64,000 nucleotides of DNA from Alphaproteobacteria bacterium (GTDB lineage Bacteria > Pseudomonadota > Alphaproteobacteria > Rhodobacterales > Rhodobacteraceae). The stretch's first letter is position 1, and every line of letters begins with the position of its first letter. A program made the translations under genes and the position numbers. Below the pieces are notes generated by a model, which saw nothing but the letters and a program-made list of their open reading frames with translations, was not told the origin of the DNA and did no database searches. Below, piece by piece: positions 37,457 to 48,938 of this stretch. The stretch lies in the NCBI GenBank assembly GCA_030429495.1, contig JAUIFH010000004.1, positions 290,372 through 354,371 on the forward strand, read 5' to 3'.

Positions 37457-38368
37457 ATGCTATCCATCACGATCCGCCAGCTTGAATACGCCGTCGCGGT
37501 CGCGCAGGCCGGCGGCGTAACCCTCGCAGCAGAGCGGCTGCACGTCTCGCAACCGGCCCTGTCGGTCGCGCTTTCGACGCTCGAAGCGCAGATCGGCAAA
37601 CCGCTCTTTCTCCGGCGGCCCGGCGGCCCGATCGCGGTCACATCCTTCGGACGCGGCTTTCTTGACGAGGCGGAGCGCATCCTCTCCGACCTCGCCCGTC
37701 TGACGGCCGATCCGCCGGCAAGCATGGCCCCCGTCGCCCTCGGCTGTTTCGAGGATCTGGCGCCGATGATCCTCGCGCCGCTGATTGCCCGCGCGGGGGC
37801 CGCGCGGCCCGTGATCGCGATCACCCCGCACATCTGCGGGTTCGAGGCGCTCGCGGCCGACCTTGCGCAGGGCCGGATCGAGATGGCGATCAGCTACGAT
37901 CTCGGCTTCGACAGCTCGGTCGAGCGGCAGGAAATCGCCCGCCTCGCGCCGCACGCGGTGATGGCGGCCGACCATCCGCTGGCTGCACGATCCACGCTGC
38001 TGCTGGCCGATCTCGTCGGCGAGCCGCTGGTCCTGGCCGACCAGGGTTTGAGCATCGCGCACATGCGCGCCCTGTTCACCCGTGCCGGCCTCAGCCCCGA
38101 CATCGCCTGGCGGGCACATTCGCTGGAAATGATGCGCAGCTTCGCGGCGAACAGGCTCGGTGTCGGCCTGACCTATACCCGGCCGGCCTCGGATCACAGC
38201 TACGATGGCCGCCCTCTCGTCACCCGGCCAATACGGGACGCGGGCGCCGACGAGCCGATCGTCCTCGCGCGGAACGCGGCAAACCCGCCCTCCGCGACGG
38301 CCGAGGCGCTGGCGGCCCTGCTGCCGCAGATCGCGCTCCTGCCCTCCAGCGTTTTAATTCCACGCTGA
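37457..38368 (+). CDS. LysR-family regulator (OxyR/CynR-like), divergent to PhyH gene
   Basis: A 303-residue protein with the LysR HTH (MLSITIRQLEYAVAVAQAGG, LAAERLHVSQPALSVALSTL) and an effector domain (VALGCFEDLAPMILAPLIAR, DLAQGRIEMAISYDLGFDSS). It probably controls the divergent PhyH-type dioxygenase. The last residues (about SSVLIPR) and the stop codon lie inside a repeat element that begins at 38348, so the original C-terminus may have been altered by that element. Confidence 0.9.
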   Translation: MLSITIRQLEYAVAVAQAGGVTLAAERLHVSQPALSVALSTLEAQIGKPLFLRRPGGPIAVTSFGRGFLDEAERILSDLARLTADPPASMAPVALGCFEDLAPMILAPLIARAGAARPVIAITPHICGFEALAADLAQGRIEMAISYDLGFDSSVERQEIARLAPHAVMAADHPLAARSTLLLADLVGEPLVLADQGLSIAHMRALFTRAGLSPDIAWRAHSLEMMRSFAANRLGVGLTYTRPASDHSYDGRPLVTRPIRDAGADEPIVLARNAANPPSATAEALAALLPQIALLPSSVLIPR

Positions 38369-38438
38369 ATCAGAACTCGAACCCTTTTGGTTCGAATTCT
38401 GATACTTGCCTTATCAACGAGGCCTCGAAACGCTTTAG
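38348..38438. repeat. Palindromic intergenic repeat, copy 1
   Basis: Ends are AGCGTTTTA (38348-38356) and CGAAACGCTTTAG (38426-38438), and the left end is degenerate. In the middle is a strong hairpin: ATCAGAACTCGAACC and GGTTCGAATTCTGAT (38369-38403, one mismatch in 15 pairs, loop CTTTT). It contains the stop codons of the convergent genes lysR (TGA) and hutC (TAA) and could double as a bidirectional terminator. Confidence 0.7.
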
Positions 38439-39121
38439 TAGCGCGTCGTCATCCGGTGGCCTCGCGCATGGGAAAGCCGCACATGCGTGATGGACTGCCC
38501 GTCGAACCATGTCGTGCGTTCCGCGGTAAAGACCGGCTCCCCCACCCGCATCGACAGGAACTCCGCGACACGTTCGTCGGCTGCGGTCGCCAGGAAGCTG
38601 ATCTCCACCTCGGAATAGGGCACAGCCTGCACCAGCCATTCGTTCGGACCGCACCCGGCGAAATCGGCCTCCTCCGCCTCGGGAAGCGCAGCGAGGTTAA
38701 TCCAGCGGTCCTCGAACTGATAGGGCGCGCCGCCCGCGCTGTGCAGGCACGCGACATGCAGGACCCGCGCACCCTTCGACAGGCCCAGCCGCGCCCGCAG
38801 CCAGTCCGGCGCCGCAACGGGATCGCGTTCAAGAAGCGCGTAGCGGTAGGATGCGCCCGTCGCCTCGATCTCTTCCCGCACCAGCGGGATCGAGAAGCGC
38901 GCTGCCCGCAACGGCGAAGGCCGCACGCGGGTGCCGGCCTTGCGGCGGCGTTCCAGCAGCCCCTCCTCCGTCAGTTCCCGCATCGCCCGGTTCACCGTCG
39001 CGCGCGCGACACCGAAACTTTCGGCCAGCTCCACCTCTCCCGGCAGCAGGGCACCCGGCGCCCAGTCCCCGTCGGTGATCCGGCGCAGGATTTCCGCCTT
39101 CACGTCGCGGTAGCTCGACAT
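38435..39121 (-). CDS. hutC: Histidine utilisation repressor HutC (GntR family, UTRA domain)
   Basis: About 228 residues from MSSYRDVKAEILRR. The N-terminal GntR HTH is GEVELAESFGVARATVNRAM, RELTEEGLLERRRKAGTRV. The C-terminal UTRA effector domain has HVACLHSAGGAPYQFEDRWI, NEWLVQAVPYSEVEISF and TTWFDGQSITHVRLSH, the last typical of HutC. It represses hut genes until urocanate binds. It is divergent from hutD. Its stop codon lies in repeat copy 1. Confidence 0.93.
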   Translation of the reverse strand: MSSYRDVKAEILRRITDGDWAPGALLPGEVELAESFGVARATVNRAMRELTEEGLLERRRKAGTRVRPSPLRAARFSIPLVREEIEATGASYRYALLERDPVAAPDWLRARLGLSKGARVLHVACLHSAGGAPYQFEDRWINLAALPEAEEADFAGCGPNEWLVQAVPYSEVEISFLATAADERVAEFLSMRVGEPVFTAERTTWFDGQSITHVRLSHARGHRMTTRY

Positions 39122-39215
39122 CGTTGGTTCTGGCATCTCGACCGTGGACAGGCTGTCTCAAATGGTATTTGCTCAATCATATCGCTGATTTGCCTGAGGA
39201 AAAGAAAAACCCGCC

Positions 39216-39743
39216 ATGCGCCTGATTTCGCCCGCCGATTTCCGCACGCAGCCGTGGAAGAACGGTGGCGGCGTCACCCATGAAATCGCGCGCGAGGATG
39301 ATGGCGACCGCCTTCTCTGGCGGCTTTCCATCGCCGAAGTCGCCTCGGACGGCCCGTTTTCCTTCTTTCCCGGCCTTGCGCGGGTTCTCACGGTGATCGA
39401 AGGGGCCGGCATTGTTCTCGAGACCGCTGGCGGACCGATCGCCGCGCATCCACTTGATCCGGTGGCGTTCCCGGGCGACCTGCCTGTGATCGGGCGGTTG
39501 CTGGCCGGACCGATCCGCGATCTCAACGTGATCTACGATCCGGGCCGGATCGACGCATCCGTCACGCTCGTCTCCACCGTGACAAGGCCCGCCGGCAGGG
39601 CGGCGCTTCTCTGCCTTTCCGGCCGGTTCCGTATCGGCGACGAAGACCTCACGCCGGGCTCGCTCGCCCTTCTCGACGACGAGGCGGCGATCGGAACAAG
39701 GGCGACAGGTCTGCTCGTCACCCTCGCGCCCCGGTCGGCCTGA
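39216..39743 (+). CDS. hutD: HutD/Ves family protein
   Basis: A 175-residue bicupin-like protein: MRLISPADFRTQPWKNGGGV, THEIAREDDGDRLLWRLSIA, SDGPFSFFPGLARVLTVIEG. HutD is found in hut loci and in Pseudomonas is thought to act as a fitness governor that limits hut activity, perhaps by binding formylglutamate. Its biochemical function is not firmly known. It is encoded between hutC and hutF, 7 bases from the convergent hutF end. Confidence 0.88.
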   Translation: MRLISPADFRTQPWKNGGGVTHEIAREDDGDRLLWRLSIAEVASDGPFSFFPGLARVLTVIEGAGIVLETAGGPIAAHPLDPVAFPGDLPVIGRLLAGPIRDLNVIYDPGRIDASVTLVSTVTRPAGRAALLCLSGRFRIGDEDLTPGSLALLDDEAAIGTRATGLLVTLAPRSA

Positions 39744-39750
39744 ACCCGGG

Positions 39751-41109
39751 TCAGAGCCCCGCGACCAGTTCCGCCACAGCGCGCCGATAGGCCGGAACGA
39801 CCGTATCCCGCGCGACATGTCGCCCACCCCGCACGGCGTGACGCCCCGCCGACCAGAGATCGGTAACGACGCTGTCGGGTGCGGCAAAGCACAGGCCGTC
39901 GAGAAGCTGCGCATCGCCCAGCGCGCAAAGCGCCGGGTGGCCGCTGTCGATCGCCACCAGATCGGCGAGCCGGCCCGCCGCAATCTCTCCGCTTTCGCGT
40001 CCAATCGCCTGCGCCCCGCCCCGCCCCGCGCCGGTGTATAACGCCGCGCCGACTGAGCCCTGCCCGGACACCATGACATTCCGTTCGAGATCGCGCAGCC
40101 GCTGCGAATATTCCAGTGTGCGCAGTTCCTCGACCAGCGAAATCCGGACGTTGGAATCCGATCCCAGCCCGAACGCCCCCCCCGCCGCGATCCAGCCCGG
40201 CCCATTGAACGGCCCGTCGCCCAGATTGGCCTCGGTGATCGGGCAAAGCCCCGCAACCGTGCCGCTCTGGGCAAGGCGCGCGGTCTCGTCATCGGTCATG
40301 TGGGTGGCGTGGATCGCACACCAGCCGGGGCCGGGACCGACATTGTCGAGCAGCCATTCCACCGGCCGCGCACCGAGCCAAGCCGAGATGTCGGCAACCT
40401 CCTGCGGCTGTTCGGCGATGTGGATATGGATCGGCGCACCGCCGGCCAGCGGCAGCGCGTCGGCCAGTTCCTCTGGTGCGGTGGCGCGCAGGGAATGCGG
40501 GGCGATCCCCACGACCGTGTCGGCCGGCAGGCCGCCCGCCGCCCGCCGCGCGACGGCAAGAAGCTCGGCGAAGGCCGCGACTTCATTGCCGAAGCGAAGC
40601 TGCCCGCCGGCAAGCGGTTTCTGCCCCGCGCCACCATAGGAATAGAGAACCGGCAGATGCGTCAGACCGATCCCCGTCGCGGATGCGGCCGCGAAGATGC
40701 GGACCGACAGTTCCGCGATATCGTCATACCGCGCGCCGCCGGGTTGGTGATGGACGTAGTGAAACTCGCCCACCGCCGCGTATCCGGCTTCCTGCATCTC
40801 AAGGAAGACCATCGCGGCGATGGCTTCCATCTGTTCCGGCGTCAGCCGGTCGAGGAAGCGGTACATCAGTTCGCGCCAGGTCCAGAAGCTTTCGCGCCCC
40901 GCCGCGCGGTATTCGGTCATACCCGCCATTGCGCGCTGAAAAGCATGCGAATGCAGGTTGGACAGCGCCGGCAGCAACGTGTCGACGCGCGTGTCTCCGA
41001 CCTCCGCCCGGACCCCGGGCAGGACACCGGCGATACGCCCCTCCGACACCGTCACCCGCACGTCCCGCGCCCAACCCGAAGGCAGCAGCGCGCATCTGGC
41101 GAAGATCAT
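39751..41109 (-). CDS. hutF: Formimidoylglutamate deiminase HutF
   Basis: About 452 residues of the amidohydrolase superfamily. It has the metal-binding [20 protein letters not shown], the HutF segment [55 protein letters not shown] and [17 protein letters not shown]. It converts N-formimino-L-glutamate to N-formyl-L-glutamate and ammonia. The ATG at 41109 is preferred because the GGAGG ribosome-binding site lies just before it. It is divergent from hutIHGU, with a dyad between. Confidence 0.94.
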   Translation of the reverse strand: MIFARCALLPSGWARDVRVTVSEGRIAGVLPGVRAEVGDTRVDTLLPALSNLHSHAFQRAMAGMTEYRAAGRESFWTWRELMYRFLDRLTPEQMEAIAAMVFLEMQEAGYAAVGEFHYVHHQPGGARYDDIAELSVRIFAAASATGIGLTHLPVLYSYGGAGQKPLAGGQLRFGNEVAAFAELLAVARRAAGGLPADTVVGIAPHSLRATAPEELADALPLAGGAPIHIHIAEQPQEVADISAWLGARPVEWLLDNVGPGPGWCAIHATHMTDDETARLAQSGTVAGLCPITEANLGDGPFNGPGWIAAGGAFGLGSDSNVRISLVEELRTLEYSQRLRDLERNVMVSGQGSVGAALYTGAGRGGAQAIGRESGEIAAGRLADLVAIDSGHPALCALGDAQLLDGLCFAAPDSVVTDLWSAGRHAVRGGRHVARDTVVPAYRRAVAELVAGL

Positions 41110-41124
41110 GACAACCTCCATTAT

Positions 41125-41145
41125 GTATAGACATAATATCTATAC
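41125..41145. promoter_or_regulatory. Candidate HutC operator between hutF and hutI
   Basis: GTATAGA-CATAATA-TCTATAC is a perfect inverted repeat with 7-bp arms, overlapped by TATGTATAGACATA. It sits 16 bases upstream of the hutF start and 53 bases upstream of hutI. GntR/HutC-family operators are often of the TGTATA type, so HutC is the natural candidate ligand. Confidence 0.6.
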
Positions 41146-41197
41146 TGGCGTAGAAAGCGAGTCGGCAACCCCATTCCTTTCATTGGCGGGCAAAGCG

Positions 41198-42401
41198 ATG
41201 CGTCATCCCAATGCTCTCTTCCTCAAATGCCGCGCCGCGACCATGGCTGGCGATACGCCCTACGGCCTGATCGAGGATGCGGCCGTCGCGGTAACGCCCG
41301 ACGGTATCCTCTGGGCCGGGTCCGCGTCCGACATCCCGGCGGCGGTTGCGCATTATCCCCATCACGATCTCGGCGGGCGCCTGCTGACGCCCGCGCTGAT
41401 CGACTGCCACACACACCTCGTCCACGGCGGAAACCGCGCCGGCGAGTTCGAGATGCGGCTGACCGGTGCCAGCTACGAGGAGGTCGCCCGCGCCGGCGGC
41501 GGCATCGTCTCCACCGTGCGCGCGACGCGCGAGGAAACGGAGGATGACCTCGTCGCCGCAGCCCTGCCCCGGATCGACGCGCTGATCGCCGAAGGCGTTT
41601 CGACGGTAGAGGTCAAGTCGGGCTACGGCCTCGACATCGAGACGGAGTTGAAGATGCTGCGCGCCGCGCGGCGCCTTCCCGCGCTGCGCCCGGTAGAGGT
41701 CGTCACCAGCTTCCTCGCCGCGCACGCCGTTCCGACGGAATACAAGGACCGCGCCGACGCCTATATCGACGAGGTCTGCATCCCCGCGCTCAAGGCTGCC
41801 CATGTCGAAGGGCTGGTCGATGCCGTGGACGGCTTCTGCGAAGGCATCGCCTTCACCCCCGGCCAGATCGCCCGGGTCTTCGACGCGGCAGAGGCACTCG
41901 GCCTGCCGGTGAAACTCCACGCGGAACAGCTCTCCAACCTCGGCGGCGCAGCGATGGCGGCGTCCTACGGCGCACTCTCCGCCGATCACCTCGAATATCT
42001 CGACGAGGCGGGCGTTCAGGCAATGGCAAAAGCCGGCACCACCGCCGTAATCCTGCCCGGCGCCTTCTACACGCTCCGCGAAACGCAGATGCCGCCCATC
42101 GGCCCTTTCCGCAAACACGGCGTACCGATGGCTGTCGCGACCGATCTCAATCCCGGCTCCTCGCCGATGAACTCGCTGCTTCTGGCAATGAACATGGCCT
42201 GCACGCTCTTCCGCATGACGCCGGAAGAGGCGCTGGCGGGGGCCACGCGGAACGCGGCCCGCGCGCTCGGGCTGGAAGATCGCGGGCAGATCGCGCCGGG
42301 CCTCCGCGCCGATTTCGCGGTCTGGAACGCCGAGCATCCGGCCGAGCTTTCCTATCGCTTCGGCTTCAACCCGCTCCACCAGCGCATCATCGGAGGCTGG
42401 A

Positions 42402-42421
<20 letters not shown>
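41198..42421 (+). CDS. hutI: Imidazolonepropionase HutI
   Basis: A 407-residue amidohydrolase. Zn/Fe ligands and landmarks are [61 protein letters not shown] and [14 protein letters not shown]. It hydrolyses 4-imidazolone-5-propionate to N-formimino-L-glutamate. I chose the ATG at 41198 ([16 protein letters not shown]), and the frame upstream is only read-through of the hutF promoter region. It overlaps hutH by 20 bases. Confidence 0.96.
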
Positions 42422-43936
<1,515 letters not shown>

Positions 43937-43940
<4 letters not shown>

Positions 43941-44725
43941 AGGTCTTCGACGTCACACGCGGCGACGGCCCGGTCATCCTCGGCCAGCCCCACGGCGGGA
44001 CATGGCTGCCCGACAGCCTCACCGCGCGGCTGAACGACAACGGCCGCCAACTCGCCGACACCGACTGGCACATCACCCAGCTTTACGACGGCCTGCTTTC
44101 CGGCGCGACCGTCGTCCGGTCGAACGTCCACCGCTATGCCATCGACGCCAACCGCGATCCGGCGGGCGCCTCTCTCTATCCCGGCCAGAACACGACGAGC
44201 CTCTGCCCCGTCACCGATTTCGACGGCAACCCGATCTGGGCCGAGGGTCAGGAACCCTCCGAGGACGAAATCCTCGCCCGCCGCGACGCGTTCCACGCCC
44301 CCTACCATGCGGCGCTGGCCGAAGAGATCGCCCGGGTGAAGGCAAAACACGGCATCGCCATCCTCTATGACTGCCACTCGATCCGCTCGGTCATCCCCTT
44401 CCTTTTTCCGGGAACCCTACCGGTCTTCTCCATCGGCACCGATGAAGGCCGGACCTGCGACCCGACCATCGAAGCGGCAACCGCAGAAACCTGCCGCGCC
44501 GCCGGTGAAACCGTCGTCAACGGCCGCTTCAAGGGCGGCTGGACCACCCGCCATTACGGCCGTCCATCCGAGGGCGTCCACGCGATCCAGATGGAACTCG
44601 CCCAGCGCGCCTATCTCGCGGCTGAGGCCGCACCGTGGACCTTCGCCCCCGCCATCGCCGAACCCACCCGTGCCACGCTCGGCATGGTTCTCACCCAACT
44701 CGACCGCTCCGGCGCGCTTTCCTGA
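43937..44725 (+). CDS. hutG: N-formylglutamate deformylase HutG
   Basis: A 262-residue N-formylglutamate amidohydrolase (FGase family): [86 protein letters not shown]. It releases formate and glutamate as the last step of the pathway that starts with HutF. It overlaps the hutH stop as ATGA. This is not the arginase-like formiminoglutamase that is also called HutG in other bacteria. Confidence 0.95.
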
Positions 44726-44735
44726 AGGAGGCCAC

Positions 44736-46424
44736 ATGCTCGATCTCGACCGCAAGAACACCCGCGATATCTATCCGCCGACCGGAACGGAGCTGAACGC
44801 GAAAAGCTGGCTGACCGAGGCCCCCCTCCGGATGCTGATGAACAACCTGCATCCCGACGTGGCCGAGAACCCGCATGAACTCGTCGTCTATGGTGGTATC
44901 GGCCGCGCCGCGCGGTCCTGGGGCGATTTCGACCGCATCGTCGCGACCCTGAAAGAGCTTGAGGCCGACGAGACGCTGCTGATCCAGTCCGGCCGCCCGG
45001 TCGCCGTGGTGAAGACCCATGCCGACGCCCCCCGTGTGCTGATCGCGAACTCCAACCTCGTGCCGCACTGGGCGACGTGGGAGCATTTCAACGAGCTCGA
45101 TCGCAAGGGGTTGATGATGTACGGCCAGATGACGGCCGGATCGTGGATTTACATTGGAACACAAGGCATTGTGCAGGGAACTTACGAAACTTTTGCCGAA
45201 GCCGGCCGCCAGCACTACGGCGGCGACCTGAAGGGCAAATGGATCCTGACGGCGGGCCTCGGCGGCATGGGCGGCGCTCAACCCTTGGCCGCCGTCTTCG
45301 CCGGTGCCTCCTGCCTCGCTATCGAATGCGACGAGACGCGGATAGATTTCCGGCTGCGTACCAAATACTTGGACGAGAAAGCTAAGACACTGGACGAGGC
45401 CCTTGCCCTGATTGCGGAGTGGACCGCGAAGGGCGAAGCGAAGTCCGTAGGCCTTCTCGGCAACGCGGCCGAGATCGTCCCCGAACTCGTGGCCCGCATG
45501 AAGGCCGGCGGCCCGCGCCCGGACATCGTCACCGACCAGACATCTGCCCATGATCCGGTCCACGGCTACCTGCCCTTGGGCTGGACCGTCGCCGAATGGC
45601 GCGCCGCGCAGGAAACCGATCCGAAGCGCGTCGAACGCGAGGCCCGTGCCTCGATGAAAAAGCACGTGGCCGCGATGGTCGAATTCCACGAGGCGGGCGT
45701 ACCCACCGTCGATTACGGCAACAACATCCGTCAGGTCGCGAAGGAGGAGGGGCTGGAAAACGCCTTCGCCTTCCCGGGCTTCGTCCCCGCCTATATCCGA
45801 CCCCTCTTCTGCAAGGGTATCGGCCCGTTCCGCTGGTGCGCGCTTTCGGGCGATTCCGAGGACATCGCGAAGACCGACGCGGCGATGAAGAAACTCTTCC
45901 CGGAGAACACCCATCTCCACCGCTGGCTCGACATGGCCGCAGACCGCATCGCGTTTCAGGGCCTGCCCGCCCGGATCTGCTGGATCGGCCTCGGCGACCG
46001 CCACCGCGCCGGGCTGATGTTCAACGAGATGGTGGCGTCGGGCGAACTCAAGGCCCCGATCGTCATCGGCCGCGACCACCTCGATTCAGGCTCCGTTGCC
46101 TCGCCCAACCGCGAGACGGAAGCCATGAAGGACGGCTCCGACGCCGTCTCCGACTGGCCGCTCCTGAACGCGCTGGTCAACACCGCGTCCGGCGCAACCT
46201 GGGTCAGCCTCCATCACGGCGGCGGGGTCGGCATGGGCTTCAGCCAGCATTCCGGCGTCGTGATCGTCGCCGACGGCACGGCGGAAGCCGCCAAACGCCT
46301 CGAACGGGTGCTCTGGAATGACCCCGCCTCCGGCGTCTGGCGCCACGCCGATGCGGGCTACGACATCGCGAAGGACTGCGCGAAAGAGCATGGTCTCAAG
46401 CTTCCCACCATTCTCGGCACCTGA
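44736..46424 (+). CDS. hutU: Urocanate hydratase HutU
   Basis: A 562-residue protein. The Rossmann-like NAD-binding segment is [20 protein letters not shown], and other conserved blocks are [36 protein letters not shown], the catalytic-loop region [18 protein letters not shown], and [19 protein letters not shown]. It hydrates urocanate to imidazolonepropionate using tightly bound NAD+. The start at 44736 follows a GAAGGAGG ribosome-binding site. It is the last gene of hutIHGU. Confidence 0.97.
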   Translation: MLDLDRKNTRDIYPPTGTELNAKSWLTEAPLRMLMNNLHPDVAENPHELVVYGGIGRAARSWGDFDRIVATLKELEADETLLIQSGRPVAVVKTHADAPRVLIANSNLVPHWATWEHFNELDRKGLMMYGQMTAGSWIYIGTQGIVQGTYETFAEAGRQHYGGDLKGKWILTAGLGGMGGAQPLAAVFAGASCLAIECDETRIDFRLRTKYLDEKAKTLDEALALIAEWTAKGEAKSVGLLGNAAEIVPELVARMKAGGPRPDIVTDQTSAHDPVHGYLPLGWTVAEWRAAQETDPKRVEREARASMKKHVAAMVEFHEAGVPTVDYGNNIRQVAKEEGLENAFAFPGFVPAYIRPLFCKGIGPFRWCALSGDSEDIAKTDAAMKKLFPENTHLHRWLDMAADRIAFQGLPARICWIGLGDRHRAGLMFNEMVASGELKAPIVIGRDHLDSGSVASPNRETEAMKDGSDAVSDWPLLNALVNTASGATWVSLHHGGGVGMGFSQHSGVVIVADGTAEAAKRLERVLWNDPASGVWRHADAGYDIAKDCAKEHGLKLPTILGT

Positions 46425-46425
46425 G

Positions 46426-46453
46426 CTTCATCCTGCCTGAAATACCTCGGGGG
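46426..46453 (-). repeat. Short dispersed intergenic motif, copy A
   Basis: Read on the minus strand it is CCCCCGAGGTATTTCAGGCA followed by GGATGAAG, immediately after the hutU stop. A related sequence is found at 49938-49969. I have the impression that this CCCCCG-GTATTT-A/GATGA pattern is widespread between genes in Rhodobacteraceae, possibly as part of terminators. I cannot check this here. Confidence 0.45.
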
Positions 46454-46588
46454 ACGTTCATTGGTTCCATGAACCGACGAACGGTTGTGGCAGCGCCCCC
46501 GGCGGACCGCGCGCGCCCGGGCTCGTTCCGGAGCGCGCCGCCACATCCCGCCATTGCCGCGCCCGCCCTCACGTGGCACAGCTTCGCC

Positions 46589-47863
46589 ATGCGGCTCTAC
46601 CAGTTCCTCATCCGGGTCTCGGCCCTCACGCTCCGGCTCCGTCGTGCGATCAAACCCGATCCCGTCCTGTCCGAGCGCCTCACGCCCCCCGCGCCGCCAG
46701 AGGGCCAGGCGCCGTTGATCTGGCTCCACGGCGCATCGAATGGTGAGCTGACCGCCGCCCGGCCCATCCTCGATGCGCTGCGCCGCCGCCTGCCCGGCCT
46801 CCGCCTCGTCATCACCGCGAACAGCGTGAGCGGCCGCGATCTCACCCGCCGATGGGGCCTGCCGGGGACCGAAATCCGCCTCGCCCCGCATGACGACCCC
46901 GCCACGACGGCACGGTTCCTCGACGCGACCCGGCCCGCCGCACTGATCGTTGTGGAGAACGAACTCTGGCCCAACCGGCTCACGCTGGCCGCCGAGCGCG
47001 GCATTCCGGTTTTCCTCCTCTCCGCCCGCCTCTCCGAACGCAGCGCCCGGCGCTGGGGCTACGTCGCCGGCCTTGCCCGCGGCCTCATGGCCACGATCAC
47101 ATGGCTCGCACCGCAGGACGAAGGCTCGCGTGCCCGCTTCGCCGCACTCGGCCTGCCTGCCGGCCGGATGGGCCCGGTGATGGTCCTGAAATCCGCCGCC
47201 GCCGCAACCGTGGCCGTGGCCGACGATCTGCCCTTCGCCCACGCGCAGACCGTGCTCGCCGCCTCCACCCATGAGGGAGAGGAGGAGATCGTGCTCGACG
47301 CCTTCGCCCGGGCACACAACGCCAATCCGGCGCTCCATCTAATCCTCGCCCCCCGCCACCCTCGCCGCCGCGACGAGGTCGAAGCGGCGATCCGAGCAAG
47401 CGGCCTTGCCTTCGCCACCCGCTCGCGCGGGGCAGAACCCGATGTCGCAACGCCCGTCTATCTCGCCGACACGCTGGGCGAAATGGATCGCTGGTATGCA
47501 GGTGCCGGCATCACCTTCGTCGGCGGTTCGCTCACCGACCGGGGCGGGCATACGCCGTTCGAACCCGCCGCCCACGGCTCGGCAATCCTGACCGGGCCGC
47601 ATGTGTCGAACGCGACACCCGCCTATGCCGCGCTTTTCGCCGCAGAGGCGGCGGTCCGGGTCGAGGATGCCGCGACCCTTGCCGATGCGATCGCCGCACT
47701 TGCCGATCCCGCCCGGCAGCAGGCGCAAGCCCGGCGCGCCCGCGAAGCGCTTTCGGATTTCGGCGCCGATGCCGCGATTGACGCCTTTCTCACCGCACTC
47801 TCGGGCGCGACGGGGATCGCGGCCTTCGCCCCAGAAGGAGCAGATGATGCAATTCACGACTGA
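46589..47863 (+). CDS. KdtA/WaaA-like 3-deoxy-D-manno-octulosonic acid transferase family protein
   Basis: About 424 residues from MRLYQFLIRVSALTLRLRRA, with a GT-B glycosyltransferase layout. The N-terminal domain has LIWLHGASNGELTAARPIL (WaaA usually reads HxxSVGE) and VVENELWPNRLTLAAERG. The C-terminal domain has AASTHEGEEEIVLDAFARA and FVGGSLTDRGGHTPFEPAAHG. The family transfers Kdo to lipid A in the inner membrane. The exact acceptor of this copy is uncertain. The longer upstream frame is not supported. Its end overlaps the next gene by about 20 bases. Confidence 0.82.
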   Translation: MRLYQFLIRVSALTLRLRRAIKPDPVLSERLTPPAPPEGQAPLIWLHGASNGELTAARPILDALRRRLPGLRLVITANSVSGRDLTRRWGLPGTEIRLAPHDDPATTARFLDATRPAALIVVENELWPNRLTLAAERGIPVFLLSARLSERSARRWGYVAGLARGLMATITWLAPQDEGSRARFAALGLPAGRMGPVMVLKSAAAATVAVADDLPFAHAQTVLAASTHEGEEEIVLDAFARAHNANPALHLILAPRHPRRRDEVEAAIRASGLAFATRSRGAEPDVATPVYLADTLGEMDRWYAGAGITFVGGSLTDRGGHTPFEPAAHGSAILTGPHVSNATPAYAALFAAEAAVRVEDAATLADAIAALADPARQQAQARRAREALSDFGADAAIDAFLTALSGATGIAAFAPEGADDAIHD

Positions 47864-48818
47864 AGAGCTTGAGGCCGCGGTCCGCCTTGTCCACGGACAG
47901 ATGGCTCCGACGCCACAATACGAATGGCCACAGCTGTCGGCCACGACCGGAACCGAATGCTGGGTGAAGCACGAAAACCACGGACCAATTGGTGCCTTCA
48001 AGGCGCGCGGGGCGATCTCCTTCATCGACTGGCTGCGGCGGACCCATCCGGAAAGCCCCGGCATCATCACCGCGACGCGCGGCAATCACGGGCAGGCGCA
48101 GGCGCGCGCCGCCACCCGTGCGGGCCTGCGGGCTGTCGTCTACGTGCCGAAGGGCAACTCGGTCGAGAAGAACGCCGCCATGCGCGCCTTCGGGGCGGAG
48201 CTGCGCGAACATGGCGATGATTTCGACACCGCGAAAGACGAAGCCATGCGTGCGGCCGAGGCCGAAGGGCTTTTCCCGGTTCCGCCGTTCCACCCGGAAC
48301 TGGTGCGCGGGGTCGCCACCTACGCGCTGGAATTCTTCCGTGCCGCGCCACCCCTGGACGTCGTCTATGTCCCGATCGGCTGCGGCTCGGGCATCTGCGG
48401 CACGATCGCGGCACGCGATGCGCTCGGGCTTGCGACCGAGGTGATCGGCGTCGTCTCAACCGAAGCCGCCGGCGCGAAGCTGTCCGTCGAGTCGGGGCGG
48501 CTTACCGAAACCAACTCGGCCCGAACCTTCGCCGACGGCATGGCGGTCCGTGTGCCGGTTCAGGCCGCGCTCGATATCTACGGGCCGGGAGCCGCGCGAA
48601 TCATCGCCGTCAGTGAAGACGAAATCGCCGCCGCCATGCGGCTTCTGTTCGCCGCGACGCACAATGTGGCCGAGGGCGCGGGCGCCGCAGCGCTCGCGGC
48701 ACTCCTGCAGGAACGCGAATCTATGCGTGGGCGGCGCGCAGGGGTGATCCTTTCGGGTGGAAACATCGACAGCGCCGCCTTTCTGTCGGTCCTGAACGGC
48801 GAAACGCCGGCGGTGTGA
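47844..48818 (+). CDS. Threonine dehydratase-like PLP enzyme
   Basis: A 324-residue fold-type II PLP enzyme. The lysine that binds PLP is K53 in GPIGAFKARGA, the phosphate-binding loop is IGCGSGICGTIAARD and the cofactor asparagine motif is TATRGNHGQAQA. No ACT regulatory domain is present, so it resembles catabolic threonine/serine dehydratases or hydroxy-amino-acid ammonia-lyases rather than biosynthetic IlvA. Start codons at 47844 and 47847 follow GAAGGAG and overlap the transferase gene. Confidence 0.87.
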   Translation: MMQFTTEELEAAVRLVHGQMAPTPQYEWPQLSATTGTECWVKHENHGPIGAFKARGAISFIDWLRRTHPESPGIITATRGNHGQAQARAATRAGLRAVVYVPKGNSVEKNAAMRAFGAELREHGDDFDTAKDEAMRAAEAEGLFPVPPFHPELVRGVATYALEFFRAAPPLDVVYVPIGCGSGICGTIAARDALGLATEVIGVVSTEAAGAKLSVESGRLTETNSARTFADGMAVRVPVQAALDIYGPGAARIIAVSEDEIAAAMRLLFAATHNVAEGAGAAALAALLQERESMRGRRAGVILSGGNIDSAAFLSVLNGETPAV

Positions 48819-48938
48819 ACTGGAAATATACCAGTCGGAATGTTACTTTGGCATCATTAGTCAACGATTGGTGACCCGATACAGGCCAACTATTTTACGT
48901 GAGGAGGAGGGGGTGCGGGAGAACACCCCCGGGCGGTT

